A DNA stretch of 64,000 nt from NCBI RefSeq assembly GCF_030994125.1, contig NZ_CP099917.1, forward strand, positions 1,116,001 to 1,180,000, in the 5' to 3' direction. A program made the position numbers and the translations under genes. Shown here one piece after another: positions 9,001-18,477 of the stretch (its first letter is position 1; each line of letters opens with the position of its first letter). This DNA comes from Pseudoalteromonas xiamenensis. Lineage in GTDB: Bacteria; Pseudomonadota; Gammaproteobacteria; Enterobacterales; Alteromonadaceae. The notes beneath the pieces are model-generated. The model had not been told where the DNA came from, ran no database searches, and saw only the letters and a list, made by a program, of their open reading frames with translations.

Positions 9001-12000
9001 TACTTTCACTGCGTATATGACGCCCTTGGTCATACTCAACATGCTTACGATTAAGAATATGATAAAGCGGTAACGCGCCTTTATTGATGGTCGCTGTTGT
9101 GCAGTTGTCCGCGTAATGTTGACTACACTGAGTTGTCGTCAGTACATTACCGTAACTGTCATACGTAAACGCTTCTTTTAAGTATACTTGCTCCGACTCT
9201 GGCGTACCCTCTTCGCTCACCCCTCGCTCAGTATACTCAACACGGTTTTCATCATTGTACGACGTTGTATAACGCTGTGTACTTTGTGAGTGCTCTATTG
9301 ACCCTCTTTTCAAGGTTGACGTGACGGTTTTGGTCGTCGGACGCGCAAGATACCAGTTGTTTGTGTCTTCATCGTCATACTGGAAGCTTTGCTGTGTATG
9401 CCATGTGAACCCACCAATATGGTCTGTTTCAATTGACGTGAGTGCAGATTGGCGAATATAGCTGTTATTTACCACCTCATAGTCAATTGACTTGGTTTCT
9501 GTCTTCAGGTCCGTCTTTCTAGAGCCTTCGATATGGCCATTTTCTCCATCTAAGACATACGTAGTAGTTTGTGAGCCTTTCACAACCCCCTTAACCACTT
9601 GCCCTGAGAATAATGACAATGTTTGCCAGTCTGTAACGCTATAGCGACTTAATAAAGCCCCCTGATAAGACCTTTCTTTAATTTCTGGCTGGCCAGTAAA
9701 AGGCGCATCTTGTCGATACGTTGTCGTTTCTACTATGCCGTTACTAACATTGGTTTTAGTGACCTTTTTGAAACCCAATGCACCACGACCACCGGCTTGC
9801 ACCTTGAGACCTTCGTAATCGAAAGCAAATCTTTGCTCTGAATCTTCTCGTGTTGAATTTGCTGCCGTTTGTGCCGCCCAACCTGACACCACAAAACCAC
9901 CGCTTCTGACATCTTTAACTGCAGCCCCATTACCCCAATGTTTAGTGTTCGCATCCGTGTCGGCGGTATGACCATTAAGCAAAGTCGTATAACCGAATTC
10001 GTGTGTTGGTCCTTTTTCCACTCGAACGTGTTCCAGTCTATCGATTGGCTGATTACTTTGGTTTGCATCGTGCCAGATATACACAATGCCGGATAGCTGA
10101 TCAAAAGCAATCATCGCTGGCTGACCGTCACCGTCTAAATCAGCAAATAATACTTGGCTAGCTCCTGAACCCACTATATGAGGTGTGCCATCGATTCTAT
10201 CGCCTACATCCGCTAGGGTAATTTCTGACTTCAGTGTTGGATGACTCAACTGGGCCTTAACTTTTTTATCTTCCATAAAGACATAGTCATCTCGGCCATC
10301 GCCATTAATGTCTATATATGCATGAACAGCGACTTCTTCATGAGGACCAAGCCTTGGAGGTTCATCAATACTTGATACCTCAGAGCAAGACCTAAATTTA
10401 ACACCATCAAAGCACTTTCCTAGAAAATCCGCATAGCCGTCACCATTGACATCCCCTTGCAGTTTTTCAGAATATATCTCCCCGCCCACTGAACTATTCA
10501 TCCCAACACTTGGGTCAATATAACGCTCTGAGAAAACTTGCCCTTTACTGGTATTAATTAATATAAAAGACCTTGCACTTGAAAAGGTTCGACCGGTATG
10601 AGCGTCAACTTCCATCCCCCATGCACCTATCAATCTATCAACAAGACCATCATAGTTGAAGTCAAATAGCCCAACCACATCCAAAGTCGCGTCACAGCGA
10701 CTCATTTGTGAACAAGCACTCCAGTAATCCCAAATCTCACCAAGTGCCTCGCTGTCATATTTCTGCACCGGACGCTGTACGCCATCACCGAAGATATCTC
10801 CATATATTTCCGTTTCATTTGATGGGAGAATTTGAATTTCGTCTTGACCATCATTCTCTAAATCAGTTACGTGCCAGTTTCTTCGATGCACATATACGTT
10901 TTCTTCATTTGCGTCTTCACCTACATGACGCCTTGTTGATTTTCCTGTAGCTAACAAGCCTAACTCAGAAATGCCTGTCGTCGAAACAGCAAAGTTACGA
11001 ATTTGAAAGTTCACGTCGTCATCTGCTGCGGCCAAGATAACCAGCTCTTGCTTACCATCTCCATCGTGGTCCATCAATTTGATTTCTGGTCTTTCTAGGC
11101 TGGTTAAACCAAATGCAGACTTAATGTCGTAAGAAATTAAATGACTGTTCTCGACCAAACCAGTTGGTACATCATCACTGTAATCAAATGTTGTGGGCGT
11201 TTTACAGCCACCATATTGACCCGCGCATTGTCTAATCGAATCAAGCAAGGTTCGATTACTTGCACGGCTGGCTACATAATCAAAACCATAATAATTGACG
11301 TCTTGGTTAAGGTGATTTGTCACCACGATAGAGCGTAAACGCTTATCGTCTGTAATTAGTGTGCCCAAGAAATAACGTTTATATAAGTCCGGTCGTGTTT
11401 CATAATTAAACACGACGGTATTACCTGCATAGGTAACTTTAGCTAAGCGGAGGCGTTCAGTATCGGAACCTTGATACTCATAGTGAATAACGTTGCCGTA
11501 AGTATCTGACTTTTTACTCAGATGCCACTGATAAACCGTACTACTTGCCACCTCTTTTACGCGGGCATTGTCAACGTTGCCGTAGGTATGTTGCTCACCC
11601 GATGGCAAGTACACCACAAACCCTGTGTTACCCAAATACTCAACCTTAACATTCGGTTCAGATTTTAGACGGTATGTCGTACCACTAGCCAGTTTGCTCC
11701 CTGCGACCTCAGGCACTAAGCGTTGGCCATCTAAACAGACTGCATCCGTCTCATCTAACTGAATACCCTGATAATAACCATCTTCTTCTAAATAGCGACG
11801 ACACCTTGCAATCGTTGAACGACCAACTAGTGCCCAACCATAGCCAAGCTCACTGTCACCACCGGCGCTTGAATATTGGATCGACAACTCCGGCGTAAAA
11901 CCACCTGGTGCAACGGGTACTTCAATCGACGTTTCGTATGTTGCATTACCTGCAGAGTTAACGTCCACATCTGCATCAATCATACCTAATGCGCTGTAGG

Positions 12001-14680
12001 ATGCATCGGGTACTTGCGCCATAACTGGGGTTTGTGGCGTTTCTACCTTGGCAGGCTCTGCATCAACACTCATCCAAGACGTACAGCTGCCATCCGCAAA
12101 GCACACTTTAATGCGGTAAACTTTACCCTCTGAGTTACTCAGCGCTAAGCTTGTTTCGCCATTTTTAAGCGTTGCCAACAAACTCCAGTTAAGTGAGGCC
12201 ATATCACAGTTATCACTACACGTAGCGCTTTCTATCGTAACTGTACTGCCGCTTGGTAAGCTTGACCAAGTTAGTTCATCACCTTTGTTCTCTGGCGCAA
12301 ACTCTTGGTTGATCACCTCTACACGCAGTTCTGTTTCCCATAGTTCACTACATGCTTCTACATCGTCAGCCGACTGCGTCACCACAGGGACCAATAAACC
12401 CCTCATACTCACTGGAATGATTTGTTGTGCATCGGTTAAGCTACATGCCTGAGCAAAGAATCTATAAGTACCGGATTTAGTGAATGTATAATCATGTTTA
12501 CCTAGTGCTTTAGTGAATGGCATTGAAGTGCCATTTGAGCTACTTGATAACCTAATTTTTTCAGTACTATTTGGCAGCATCACATACAAAGTTGCGCTCA
12601 ATGGCAACGAAGCTGGGCTTTCGAACTCCCAAGTGATTTGTTCTGTCGCGTTGATAAATGTGCGCGCAGGCGCTGACACTTTCAACTTCGGCGTGTCGGC
12701 AGGTAAACCAACCGTCTTGTATTCATTTGTTGGTGCTGACCATATAGAGCATGAGGAGCTACTACACGCACGAATTTTGTACGAGCGAACACCGCCATCA
12801 AGATTCTCATGGGTTACTCGTTGGGTAGCCGAATCATGGCTATGCGACACATTGAACCTGCCTGGAACCGTCCAGTCATTATCATTGTACTTAATTGAGA
12901 TATCGTAGTATTCGGTCCCCTGTATTGGACCCCACTCCAGCGTAGTGCTGCTACCATTCACAATAACATTGTGGATCCATACTGGTATTTCTACTTTATT
13001 AGATTCTTCAGACCATTGAGTACACTGACTTAAGTCGCTATTACAACCTCTTACTCGATAAGATCGTTGTCCAGAAGGTAAATCAGGCCACGAAATACTT
13101 TTACCATCGCTGATATAACGACCAGGTACAGTCCAATCATTAGTGTTGTATTTGATTTGAATATCAAACTGACCCTGTACCGAAGTATCCCAATTGACAG
13201 AGATACCATTATTGGGTTCTAGTTTAGCTTGAGGTTTATCAACAAAATTCTTTATTGGCGATGATACATCAGAATATCCGGAACACCCTGAAGCATTACA
13301 GGCGCTAATTTTATATTGTCGAGTTCCGACATCAAGATCTGCCCAACTTGCACTTGTGCTTTGGTATACGAAACGCCCTGGTTCCGTCCAGTCATTGGCA
13401 TCAAACTTAATACTTAAATCGTAATAAGTTGCACCATTTGAAGCGCCCCAAGTTACATTTATTTTATTACCAATCACTGATGCTTGAGGTTTAGATGGGC
13501 GCTCAGGAGTAATAAAAATTTCTATCTGGTCAGATGGTTCAGAAGGCTCCGAGCAGCCAACTAAATTACATGCTTGAATCCTATAGATGCGTCTGCCTTG
13601 GTATACATCACCCCAAGAAATTTCATTGGTTGTACTTTCATAGTTTTTTATATCTGTAAACCCAGCGTGTTCCCACTGAACTTGTATCCTATACTTGCTA
13701 GCACCGAGTACATTATTCCACTGAACTAAGATATCTTTTTTATCCACCTTAACCGTCGGCTTATTAGGAATATCAGGTTTAGGCGAAGTAATTGTGCTTG
13801 AACTAGCTGACCAACTCGTCGTGCAGTTATTCTCACTATTACATGAACGCATACGGTAACTACGATCAACAAATACATCTGTTATATTAGGCCATGTATG
13901 TATGCCATCAGTGTACTGGTAGTTTGACGATTGCCAACTACCAGAGCCATCGCGATACTGTAGTTGGTAATAACTAGCATCAGACATTATTGCCCATCTA
14001 AGGGTGACTGTTTTATCAACGATAGAAACAGACACAGATGAAGGCGCTGCAGGTATCGGTAATGGAGAGCTTACCCAGTTCGATGAGCTAGACCATGGTG
14101 AACAGCTATTTTGGCTGTTACATGCTCGCATGCGGTAGTTACGGTCTCTAAATGTTTCCGTTAAATTATTCCACGTATGAGAGCCTCCGTAGTAAGTGCC
14201 ACTTGAGGTGCCCCAGCCGCCATTGCCATCTCGATATTGCAGCTGATAATAATCCGCCCCGGATACTGTTCCCCAAGAGATTGAGGCTGACGTTCCCGTG
14301 CTGTTAATTGATGCCAAAACATAAGAAGGAGTGCTTGGCGTTGGCAGCGGTGTACTTATCCAATTCGACGAGCTAGACCAAGTAGAGCAGTTATTATTGA
14401 TGTCGCACGCTCTCATACGGTAGTTTCGGTCTATTAGTGTTTCTGTAATATTTGACCAAGAGTGAGAGCCTCCGTAATACATACCGCCAGACGTTCCCCA
14501 GCCGCCATTACCATTCCTGTATTGAAGTTGATAGTAGCCAGCACCTGAAACAGTACCCCAAGAGATTGACACTTCCGTGCCCGTACCATTGATCCACGCT
14601 GACACATAGGAAGGCGTGCCAATCGCGTGCACCGCAACACTGAGTAAAGAAAAGCATAAAAGCAAAATGATACGGATCAT
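6086..14680 (-). CDS. Giant secreted SpvB/FG-GAP/RHS polymorphic toxin with FN3 N-terminus (RHS-1)
   Basis: The 2,864-residue protein starts at an ATG behind GAGGAG with a Sec signal peptide (residues ~1-19). Seven FN3-like modules follow to ~680 (recurring YYQLQYRxGxGGW, RMRAC and NSC patterns), then a linker, an SpvB/TcaC-type N-terminal domain (~890-1080; APGGFTPELSIQYSS), FG-GAP/VCBS repeats (~1170-1520; DHDGDGK, DVNGDGYAD, DINGDGRDD), and YD/RHS repeats (~1640-2560). The RHS core (YDPTLGRFMQADP to DPTGY) lies at ~2595-2640. The variable tip starts with a hydrophobic Ala/Gly stretch and ends at 2775-2864 with a GIY-YIG-like domain: YSLRA, WKFGETT, Arg2814, Glu2842, PPGN. By analogy with TcB-TcC cocoons the tip is a toxin enclosed by the RHS shell. 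Residues from ~793 on are identical to RHS-2. The immunity gene follows by 2 bp. Confidence 0.88.
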   Translation of the reverse strand: MIRIILLLCFSLLSVAVHAIGTPSYVSAWINGTGTEVSISWGTVSGAGYYQLQYRNGNGGWGTSGGMYYGGSHSWSNITETLIDRNYRMRACDINNNCSTWSSSSNWISTPLPTPSTPSYVLASINSTGTSASISWGTVSGADYYQLQYRDGNGGWGTSSGTYYGGSHTWNNLTETFRDRNYRMRACNSQNSCSPWSSSSNWVSSPLPIPAAPSSVSVSIVDKTVTLRWAIMSDASYYQLQYRDGSGSWQSSNYQYTDGIHTWPNITDVFVDRSYRMRSCNSENNCTTSWSASSSTITSPKPDIPNKPTVKVDKKDILVQWNNVLGASKYRIQVQWEHAGFTDIKNYESTTNEISWGDVYQGRRIYRIQACNLVGCSEPSEPSDQIEIFITPERPSKPQASVIGNKINVTWGASNGATYYDLSIKFDANDWTEPGRFVYQSTSASWADLDVGTRQYKISACNASGCSGYSDVSSPIKNFVDKPQAKLEPNNGISVNWDTSVQGQFDIQIKYNTNDWTVPGRYISDGKSISWPDLPSGQRSYRVRGCNSDLSQCTQWSEESNKVEIPVWIHNVIVNGSSTTLEWGPIQGTEYYDISIKYNDNDWTVPGRFNVSHSHDSATQRVTHENLDGGVRSYKIRACSSSSCSIWSAPTNEYKTVGLPADTPKLKVSAPARTFINATEQITWEFESPASLPLSATLYVMLPNSTEKIRLSSSSNGTSMPFTKALGKHDYTFTKSGTYRFFAQACSLTDAQQIIPVSMRGLLVPVVTQSADDVEACSELWETELRVEVINQEFAPENKGDELTWSSLPSGSTVTIESATCSDNCDMASLNWSLLATLKNGETSLALSNSEGKVYRIKVCFADGSCTSWMSVDAEPAKVETPQTPVMAQVPDASYSALGMIDADVDVNSAGNATYETSIEVPVAPGGFTPELSIQYSSAGGDSELGYGWALVGRSTIARCRRYLEEDGYYQGIQLDETDAVCLDGQRLVPEVAGSKLASGTTYRLKSEPNVKVEYLGNTGFVVYLPSGEQHTYGNVDNARVKEVASSTVYQWHLSKKSDTYGNVIHYEYQGSDTERLRLAKVTYAGNTVVFNYETRPDLYKRYFLGTLITDDKRLRSIVVTNHLNQDVNYYGFDYVASRASNRTLLDSIRQCAGQYGGCKTPTTFDYSDDVPTGLVENSHLISYDIKSAFGLTSLERPEIKLMDHDGDGKQELVILAAADDDVNFQIRNFAVSTTGISELGLLATGKSTRRHVGEDANEENVYVHRRNWHVTDLENDGQDEIQILPSNETEIYGDIFGDGVQRPVQKYDSEALGEIWDYWSACSQMSRCDATLDVVGLFDFNYDGLVDRLIGAWGMEVDAHTGRTFSSARSFILINTSKGQVFSERYIDPSVGMNSSVGGEIYSEKLQGDVNGDGYADFLGKCFDGVKFRSCSEVSSIDEPPRLGPHEEVAVHAYIDINGDGRDDYVFMEDKKVKAQLSHPTLKSEITLADVGDRIDGTPHIVGSGASQVLFADLDGDGQPAMIAFDQLSGIVYIWHDANQSNQPIDRLEHVRVEKGPTHEFGYTTLLNGHTADTDANTKHWGNGAAVKDVRSGGFVVSGWAAQTAANSTREDSEQRFAFDYEGLKVQAGGRGALGFKKVTKTNVSNGIVETTTYRQDAPFTGQPEIKERSYQGALLSRYSVTDWQTLSLFSGQVVKGVVKGSQTTTYVLDGENGHIEGSRKTDLKTETKSIDYEVVNNSYIRQSALTSIETDHIGGFTWHTQQSFQYDDEDTNNWYLARPTTKTVTSTLKRGSIEHSQSTQRYTTSYNDENRVEYTERGVSEEGTPESEQVYLKEAFTYDSYGNVLTTTQCSQHYADNCTTATINKGALPLYHILNRKHVEYDQGRHIRSESNGLFTEYTYSNHNAWGLPQTAVDPHGVTEIRRYDAFGQLYFSARADGSYASSIKSWCDNNCPQGATYRIENKASNAPTKVVYLDMFGRELGSDQQTLTGGWISQRNEYDNFGQLVKQSVPYQQGDTVYYEEKQYDVLGRRWLSTSPSGITKQERYVGATQYTHVSGTHNGPLSDYATINYTLSKTHNGFNLLTTAVDANAASTEYRYNELKLLSEVQDPDKQSVYIDYNAYGHKIFMNDLDKGQMSYANDAQGNVVKFTAADKSATLHSYDSLGREVQTNVLDTAGNTSKESQFEFDGAFLTRQSSTEGDLTRFTPDSFGRVKEVGRYLDGEQLTSSTTYDHLGRVFQEFDVSGDSRGVQYEYQNGYAIALKEARNSETVYYQAQQMDAFGNITQWQTGTGVTSNAQYDEKTGFLKSINTGHGVVQDLVFEYDGLGNLRARQDKNGDTARDNLLEVFGYDELNRLSAVTMNGVNTLSMSYYDNGNIKTKSDVQSGQYYQYSGKASRCATPAGTHAVSSIGQLSYCYDTRGNQTYAYDGGTRTRQVWYSYFDKPTRIVSQKAQTEFKYDAKNSRFQRIDKEGDKTTTTYYAGNTEVVIEAGSRQYRRYIGDFAIATVTGRVQTTRYMYKDHLGSTDVITAEDGALIERLSYDAFGRRRDGLTWGKIQQLYTDPSVQNALDITEKGFTGHEHVDHAEAIHMGGRIYDPTLGRFMQADPFVQEPTSAQSFNRYTYVFNNPLSYTDPTGYLCTQSGWTFEFCNGEEKQNEQDKAAGEAVSEQNVNRDIQGKEGESEAALNGTTKTETPSDNAVTLNPSDDDTTKAAGVLAVGWGGAAAEPTPAGEIVMGVATLAAAAYYGPELMEKMRTEIDGIMKKAAGPDGVQYSLRATKDGVYPCFNCSSGVTNLKAGDVWKFGETTNPTSRYSPTFLRTNNLRQVNEFHGNRVQIKVVEKMKIYNHALINFSLPPGNKIFR

Positions 14681-14891
14681 TATTTACTCTCCTCGTCGGA
14701 ACAAATCATTTTGTTTCTAATAAATCTATTGATGAGCAACATATAATTTGTCATGCGTTGCGTTTTCCTTTGGTGGGGGGACATATTCAGCTCCAATTTA
14801 CATCACTGTAATAATAAATAAGCGCGAGAGTCTAAAATAGTTCCCCAAATCGATATACATAGTTTCACATTAAAATGTGAAACTATGTAAA
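14681..14891. other. Upstream region of RHS-1 with a 15-bp hairpin
   Basis: This is the presumed promoter region of RHS-1. The inverted repeat ACATAGTTTCACAT (14857-14870) and ATGTGAAACTATGT (14875-14888), extended by one T-A pair on the outside, encloses a TAAA loop. It ends 3 bp before the right end of IS copy 2 (TAGTCGATTCTG from 14892). Either it is a terminator that blocks IS read-through or the IS inserted next to a pre-existing hairpin. No gene is seen here. Confidence 0.6.
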
Positions 14892-16221
14892 TAGTCGATT
14901 CTGAAAATCTCAACTTTCCAGATAACCGAGTGTTTTAGTTCCCAATTCATCCACAACAAGCCTAGCTAAACAACTCGATATTTGTCCGATTTCTCCAACT
15001 CAGGCACATTTTCAACCAACATAAAATCCAGACGTAAAAAAACCTCAATAGGCTTAGGATTTTTCTCAAGTTTTGCCCGATACCCGCTAAGATTGCGTTG
15101 AGTTTATTGCCCAACATGCCTTTCAAGCGGTTTAATCCCAAATGGCCATCACTTTTCATGTGCCCGATGATGGGCTCTATGCCATTGCAGCGCTTGAGTT
15201 TTTTCTTACTCGCAGGTGTCACGCCGCGTTTTTGACCTGCAATAAAGACCTCGTAGCGCTCTGCCATATGAACCCGATAACCTCGGTCTACAAAGCAGGT
15301 AAACGGATGCACGTTGGCGACGTCTTCGACTATCCTCAAGGTGCGATACAAGGTGTCACCGTCATAAGGGTTACCGTGCATCGCATGACAGCACTGTATA
15401 AACTGTTCTTTCACCGTCGTTGCCACGCTGACCTTCACCCCAAACTCGTACGGTTTTGCACTTTTGCCTTTTGCTATGCATTCAACGTGTGGCTCATGCT
15501 GTGAGTACAGCTTCGATTTACTGAATTTATCTTGTTTTAACAGTGTTTCAGCTTGGCGGAGTTGAACGACCAGCGCCGCTGAAGGGTTGGTATCTAACTT
15601 ACGAAGAATGTCGCGGAACACACGGCCAAGATACGACTTTTGTTTTTTCAACGCCTTACGCATCCGCTTGTATTGTTTGGCATACGCATAGCGACTGACT
15701 GAGTTTGCGACCTTCACACCTGCTCTCGCATAGCTTTGTCGCAGTGTGATACCTGCGTGTTTGGCAAGGTCGACTAGTTTTTTCCAGCATCGTTCAAGCA
15801 GTTTACTGTCGGTTGGAAAGCTGATGTTCTTGTCCACCACGGTGCTATCCACCACCACTTCGCGCAAACTACTTTCTTTTACCGCACCGACTTTTAATCC
15901 GACATCGACGGTGAGCGACAACATTAATTCCGCACCTTGCTCGCCAATTCGCTTGCAAAAACGCACCATAGAACTTGGGTCACACGGCATATGATGGGTA
16001 AAAAACTGCATCCCACAAAAATACTGCCAATAGGGATTTTCACACCACATGGCGACGGCTTTTTCATCCGAAAGCTTATGAATTTGTTTAAGATATTCCA
16101 ATCCAGCCAGTAATCGAATCGGTTTTCCCAACGCGCCACTATCTGCACTGTAAAGTTGACCAAATTCGGCTTCTAAACGCTGCCAATCAATGGTGTGGGC
16201 CAACTTAACGAGTTCATGGTT
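14892..16221 (-). mobile_element. IS5-type insertion sequence, copy 2, 5'-truncated
   Basis: The 3' terminus is intact and begins TAGTCGATTCTGAAAATC, as in copy 3. The opposite end is cut at 16221, the same base as copy 1. With one terminal repeat missing it cannot be excised as a unit. It separates the two island units and is the left edge of repeat copy B. Confidence 0.85.
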
Positions 16222-16245
16222 ACAAAGAATCATTGAACATCTCAC
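14962..16245 (-). CDS. IS5-type DDE transposase, N-terminally truncated (copy 2)
   Basis: The protein has 427 residues with the same foreign nine-residue start as copy 1, but the native C-terminus of copy 3 (ending NIELFS). Private changes include FCGMQ for FFGMQ, GAELML for GTELML, STVVDKN for STVMDKN and KGMLG for KGILG. The DDE residues (VVVDST, FVDRGYRVH, GIEPIIGHM) are present. Relative to copy 1, differences run along the whole 3' part and stop at about base 16018. Beyond that the two units are practically the same, which marks the conversion or duplication edge. Confidence 0.85.
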   Translation of the reverse strand: MRCSMILCNHELVKLAHTIDWQRLEAEFGQLYSADSGALGKPIRLLAGLEYLKQIHKLSDEKAVAMWCENPYWQYFCGMQFFTHHMPCDPSSMVRFCKRIGEQGAELMLSLTVDVGLKVGAVKESSLREVVVDSTVVDKNISFPTDSKLLERCWKKLVDLAKHAGITLRQSYARAGVKVANSVSRYAYAKQYKRMRKALKKQKSYLGRVFRDILRKLDTNPSAALVVQLRQAETLLKQDKFSKSKLYSQHEPHVECIAKGKSAKPYEFGVKVSVATTVKEQFIQCCHAMHGNPYDGDTLYRTLRIVEDVANVHPFTCFVDRGYRVHMAERYEVFIAGQKRGVTPASKKKLKRCNGIEPIIGHMKSDGHLGLNRLKGMLGNKLNAILAGIGQNLRKILSLLRFFYVWILCWLKMCLSWRNRTNIELFS

Positions 16246-16255
16246 TAGGCAACAA

Positions 16256-16453
16256 ACTAGTTATGGTCCAATTAAATGATTTAAGTGGTCCAGCTTAAAA
16301 CTATAACTGTCCCTATATAAAAGATCCCACTGGTTAAAAAGATCAGAATATGGATGTGCAAAATATCGGTCCTTTGAACCAAAGAAATTAGCAGGTTAAA
16401 CCATTGATGATAATAACCTGAACCACTTAAATCATCATGATGAACCACCTAGT
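16256..16453. repeat. Long imperfect inverted repeat, copy B
   Basis: Second copy of the structure at 1348-1545, with the same paired core (16276-16291 and 16420-16435). Confidence 0.5.
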
Positions 16454-16630
16454 AAATAGCAGTTTCGTAGACTAACAAAGAGCTTAATGCTAAAGATACA
16501 AGAGGAAGGTTGCTTGCAAACTATTCGGCTGATGCAAGTATCGCACTGGTGAGTATCATACTGTTCAATTCGATACTTTTAAAAGCACAGTTCTTGAAAG
16601 GAGCAACTGCTGTTAACTACCACCTAAAAG

Positions 16631-16770
16631 GGATAATTATCCATATTAAAGCGCGTTTAACAGGATAATTATCCCTAGACAAAGCAGTAAGCTTAAAACT
16701 CAAACTTGAATAACTTTATTTTTAAGGGATAATTATCCGCATTAATGGGCAATTAACGGGATAATAATCC
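16631..16770 (+). promoter_or_regulatory. Four HipB operator-like palindromes, copy B
   Basis: GGATAATTATCC at 16631-16642, 16663-16674 and 16727-16738, and GGATAATAATCC at 16759-16770. With eight identical sites in the two copies, HipB made from either operon should repress both. Confidence 0.75.
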
Positions 16771-16784
16771 CTAGTGAGTTAAGC

Positions 16785-17090
16785 ATGACAAGTGTAGCAG
16801 GCCACAAAAAGCTGTTTCCAAAGCAAAAGAAGATCCTTACTACGTTTGGTGAAGACTTATTTCTCGCCATGAAACGCCGAGAATTCACCAAGTCATTGGT
16901 AGCAGAGCGGACAGGGTTAGACCCTAAAACCATCACTAAAGTATTCAACGGCGACCCAGGTGTTGCTATAGGCACGTACTTAAAAGTGATGGCGGTGTTT
17001 GGCATGGAAAGTAATTTTGCAGATATGGCTGGGCACGATGAGTTGGGAAGTAAACTTCAAGACTTGAAGTTATTGGAGAAAAAGCGATGA
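16785..17090 (+). CDS. hipB: HipB-like antitoxin, second copy
   Basis: The 101-residue sequence is identical to the product of 1877-2182. It has the same operator array upstream and the same 4-bp overlap with hipA, so the two modules should cross-neutralise completely. Confidence 0.88.
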   Translation: MTSVAGHKKLFPKQKKILTTFGEDLFLAMKRREFTKSLVAERTGLDPKTITKVFNGDPGVAIGTYLKVMAVFGMESNFADMAGHDELGSKLQDLKLLEKKR

Positions 17091-18340
17091 GTCGAGTAAC
17101 GACTGAAGTTTATGCTTCTTGGTTTCCAATAAAAGAACCTATTTTAGCTGGCCACCTTTTATTTCAGGAAACATCACGAGGTGGCGTATTTAGCTTTGAA
17201 TACGATAAAGCATTCTTAACATCTCCGTTTCGCATGCAGCTTGACCCGTCACTGACATTAACTTCTGGCGAGCATTACAACGATAGAAGTGATAAGAATT
17301 TCCGCGTGTTTTTAGACTCTTGCCCAGACCGTTGGGGCGAGTTATTAATGAAGCGGCGTGCAGCTCTCGATTTTAAAAATGGCCACAGAGAGACCGCCAG
17401 AATGACAGCCATGGATTATTTACTTGGCGTTCATGACTCATATCGAATGGGCGGTTTACGATTCAAAACAAAGTCAGAAGGCAATTTCTTAGATGATAAT
17501 GCTGAGTATGCTGCACCGTCCATGGCGTCACTTAAACAACTAGAATATGCCTCAATGATGATCGAAAACGATGAAAACATTGATAGCGACGAGTATTACC
17601 GTTGGCTAAGCATGCTTATTGCGCCAGGCTCCTCATTAGGTGGTGCTCGGCCTAAAGCATGTGTGCATGATGATAACAATGATTTATGGATAGCCAAGTT
17701 TCCCAATAGTAACGACACGACAGATGTCGGCGCTTGGGAAATGGTCTGCCATAAGTTAGCCCTTGATTCTGGCATTGATATGTATCCATGTGACATTCAA
17801 AAGTTTAACTCTACTCATCACACTTTTATTACTAAACGATTTGACCGAGATAGAGGCCAACGAATACACTTTTCATCAGCCATGACGCAGCTTCAGTACT
17901 ATGACGGCAGAGGTGAAACAGAAGATGCAAGTTATCTAGAGCTAGCAGAGTTCCTAACCGTAAATGGCTCCCAAACTCAAAAAGATTTAGCGCAGTTGTG
18001 GCGCCGTATTGTGTTTAATATTGCGGTATCTAATACCGATGACCATTTACGTAATCACGGCTTCTTGCTAACCAAAAAAGGATGGGCACTGTCACCTGCT
18101 TATGATTTAAACCCGTCTATTGATAAGACCGGCTTACACCTAAACATAGATGACATGTCAAATGAGCTAGATTATGGTTTGGCATTTAGTGTGGCTGATT
18201 ACTTTAACTTGAAAGAATCGGAGGCTAAGAAAATCTATGACGAAGTGATGCTCTCAGTGAATAACTGGGAAGCGATAGCGTCAGATATTGGTATTAGCAG
18301 GCAAGAGCAGCTTGGAATGCAAGAAGCATTTAGAGTTTAG
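17087..18340 (+). CDS. hipA: HipA-family kinase toxin, second copy
   Basis: All 417 residues are identical to the product of 2179-3432, including the SSLGGARPKA, NTDDHLRNHG and YDLNPS motifs, so both copies look functional. Two active identical toxin genes make loss of one unit neutral for the antitoxin balance, since each copy keeps its own hipB. Confidence 0.93.
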   Translation: MSRVTTEVYASWFPIKEPILAGHLLFQETSRGGVFSFEYDKAFLTSPFRMQLDPSLTLTSGEHYNDRSDKNFRVFLDSCPDRWGELLMKRRAALDFKNGHRETARMTAMDYLLGVHDSYRMGGLRFKTKSEGNFLDDNAEYAAPSMASLKQLEYASMMIENDENIDSDEYYRWLSMLIAPGSSLGGARPKACVHDDNNDLWIAKFPNSNDTTDVGAWEMVCHKLALDSGIDMYPCDIQKFNSTHHTFITKRFDRDRGQRIHFSSAMTQLQYYDGRGETEDASYLELAEFLTVNGSQTQKDLAQLWRRIVFNIAVSNTDDHLRNHGFLLTKKGWALSPAYDLNPSIDKTGLHLNIDDMSNELDYGLAFSVADYFNLKESEAKKIYDEVMLSVNNWEAIASDIGISRQEQLGMQEAFRV

Positions 18341-18409
18341 AATATTCACAATACTGGTTTTCGAGTTCAAACATTGCATGAGCAGAAAATAGTCATAGAT
18401 TTCCTTCGT

Positions 18410-18445
18410 GCGCAACTATCTATATAAAAAAGTAGATAGTTGCGC
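18410..18445 (+). terminator. Hairpin downstream of hipA, copy B
   Basis: The same 13-bp perfect stem as at 3502-3537 (GCGCAACTATCTA against TAGATAGTTGCGC). Confidence 0.6.
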
Positions 18446-18477
18446 GTGAAGCGCTCTAGGTGAAACTATCTTTAGAT

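Larger units (their letters stand above)
106..12294. repeat. 12.2-kb direct repeat, copy A
   Basis: This block recurs at 15014-27202 with a constant offset of 14,908 bp. It contains the truncated IS, hipBA, the broken MbcA-type antitoxin, the HTH gene, the xis and int remnants, the immunity gene and the C-terminal ~2,070 codons of the giant RHS gene. Differences between copies cluster in the transposase part (106 to about 1110). Beyond that the only difference I found is A8285 versus G23193, which is silent in the RHS frame. The left edge lies inside the IS and the right edge inside the RHS coding sequence. Identity this high over 11 kb implies very recent duplication or gene conversion. An assembly artefact is possible, though the different flanks on both sides argue against a simple collapse. 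Confidence 0.95.

Noticed and set aside
6086..14680. Type VI secretion RHS effector
   Set aside because: There is no PAAR or VgrG-related domain or neighbour; a Sec signal peptide and SpvB/FG-GAP architecture point to another export route.
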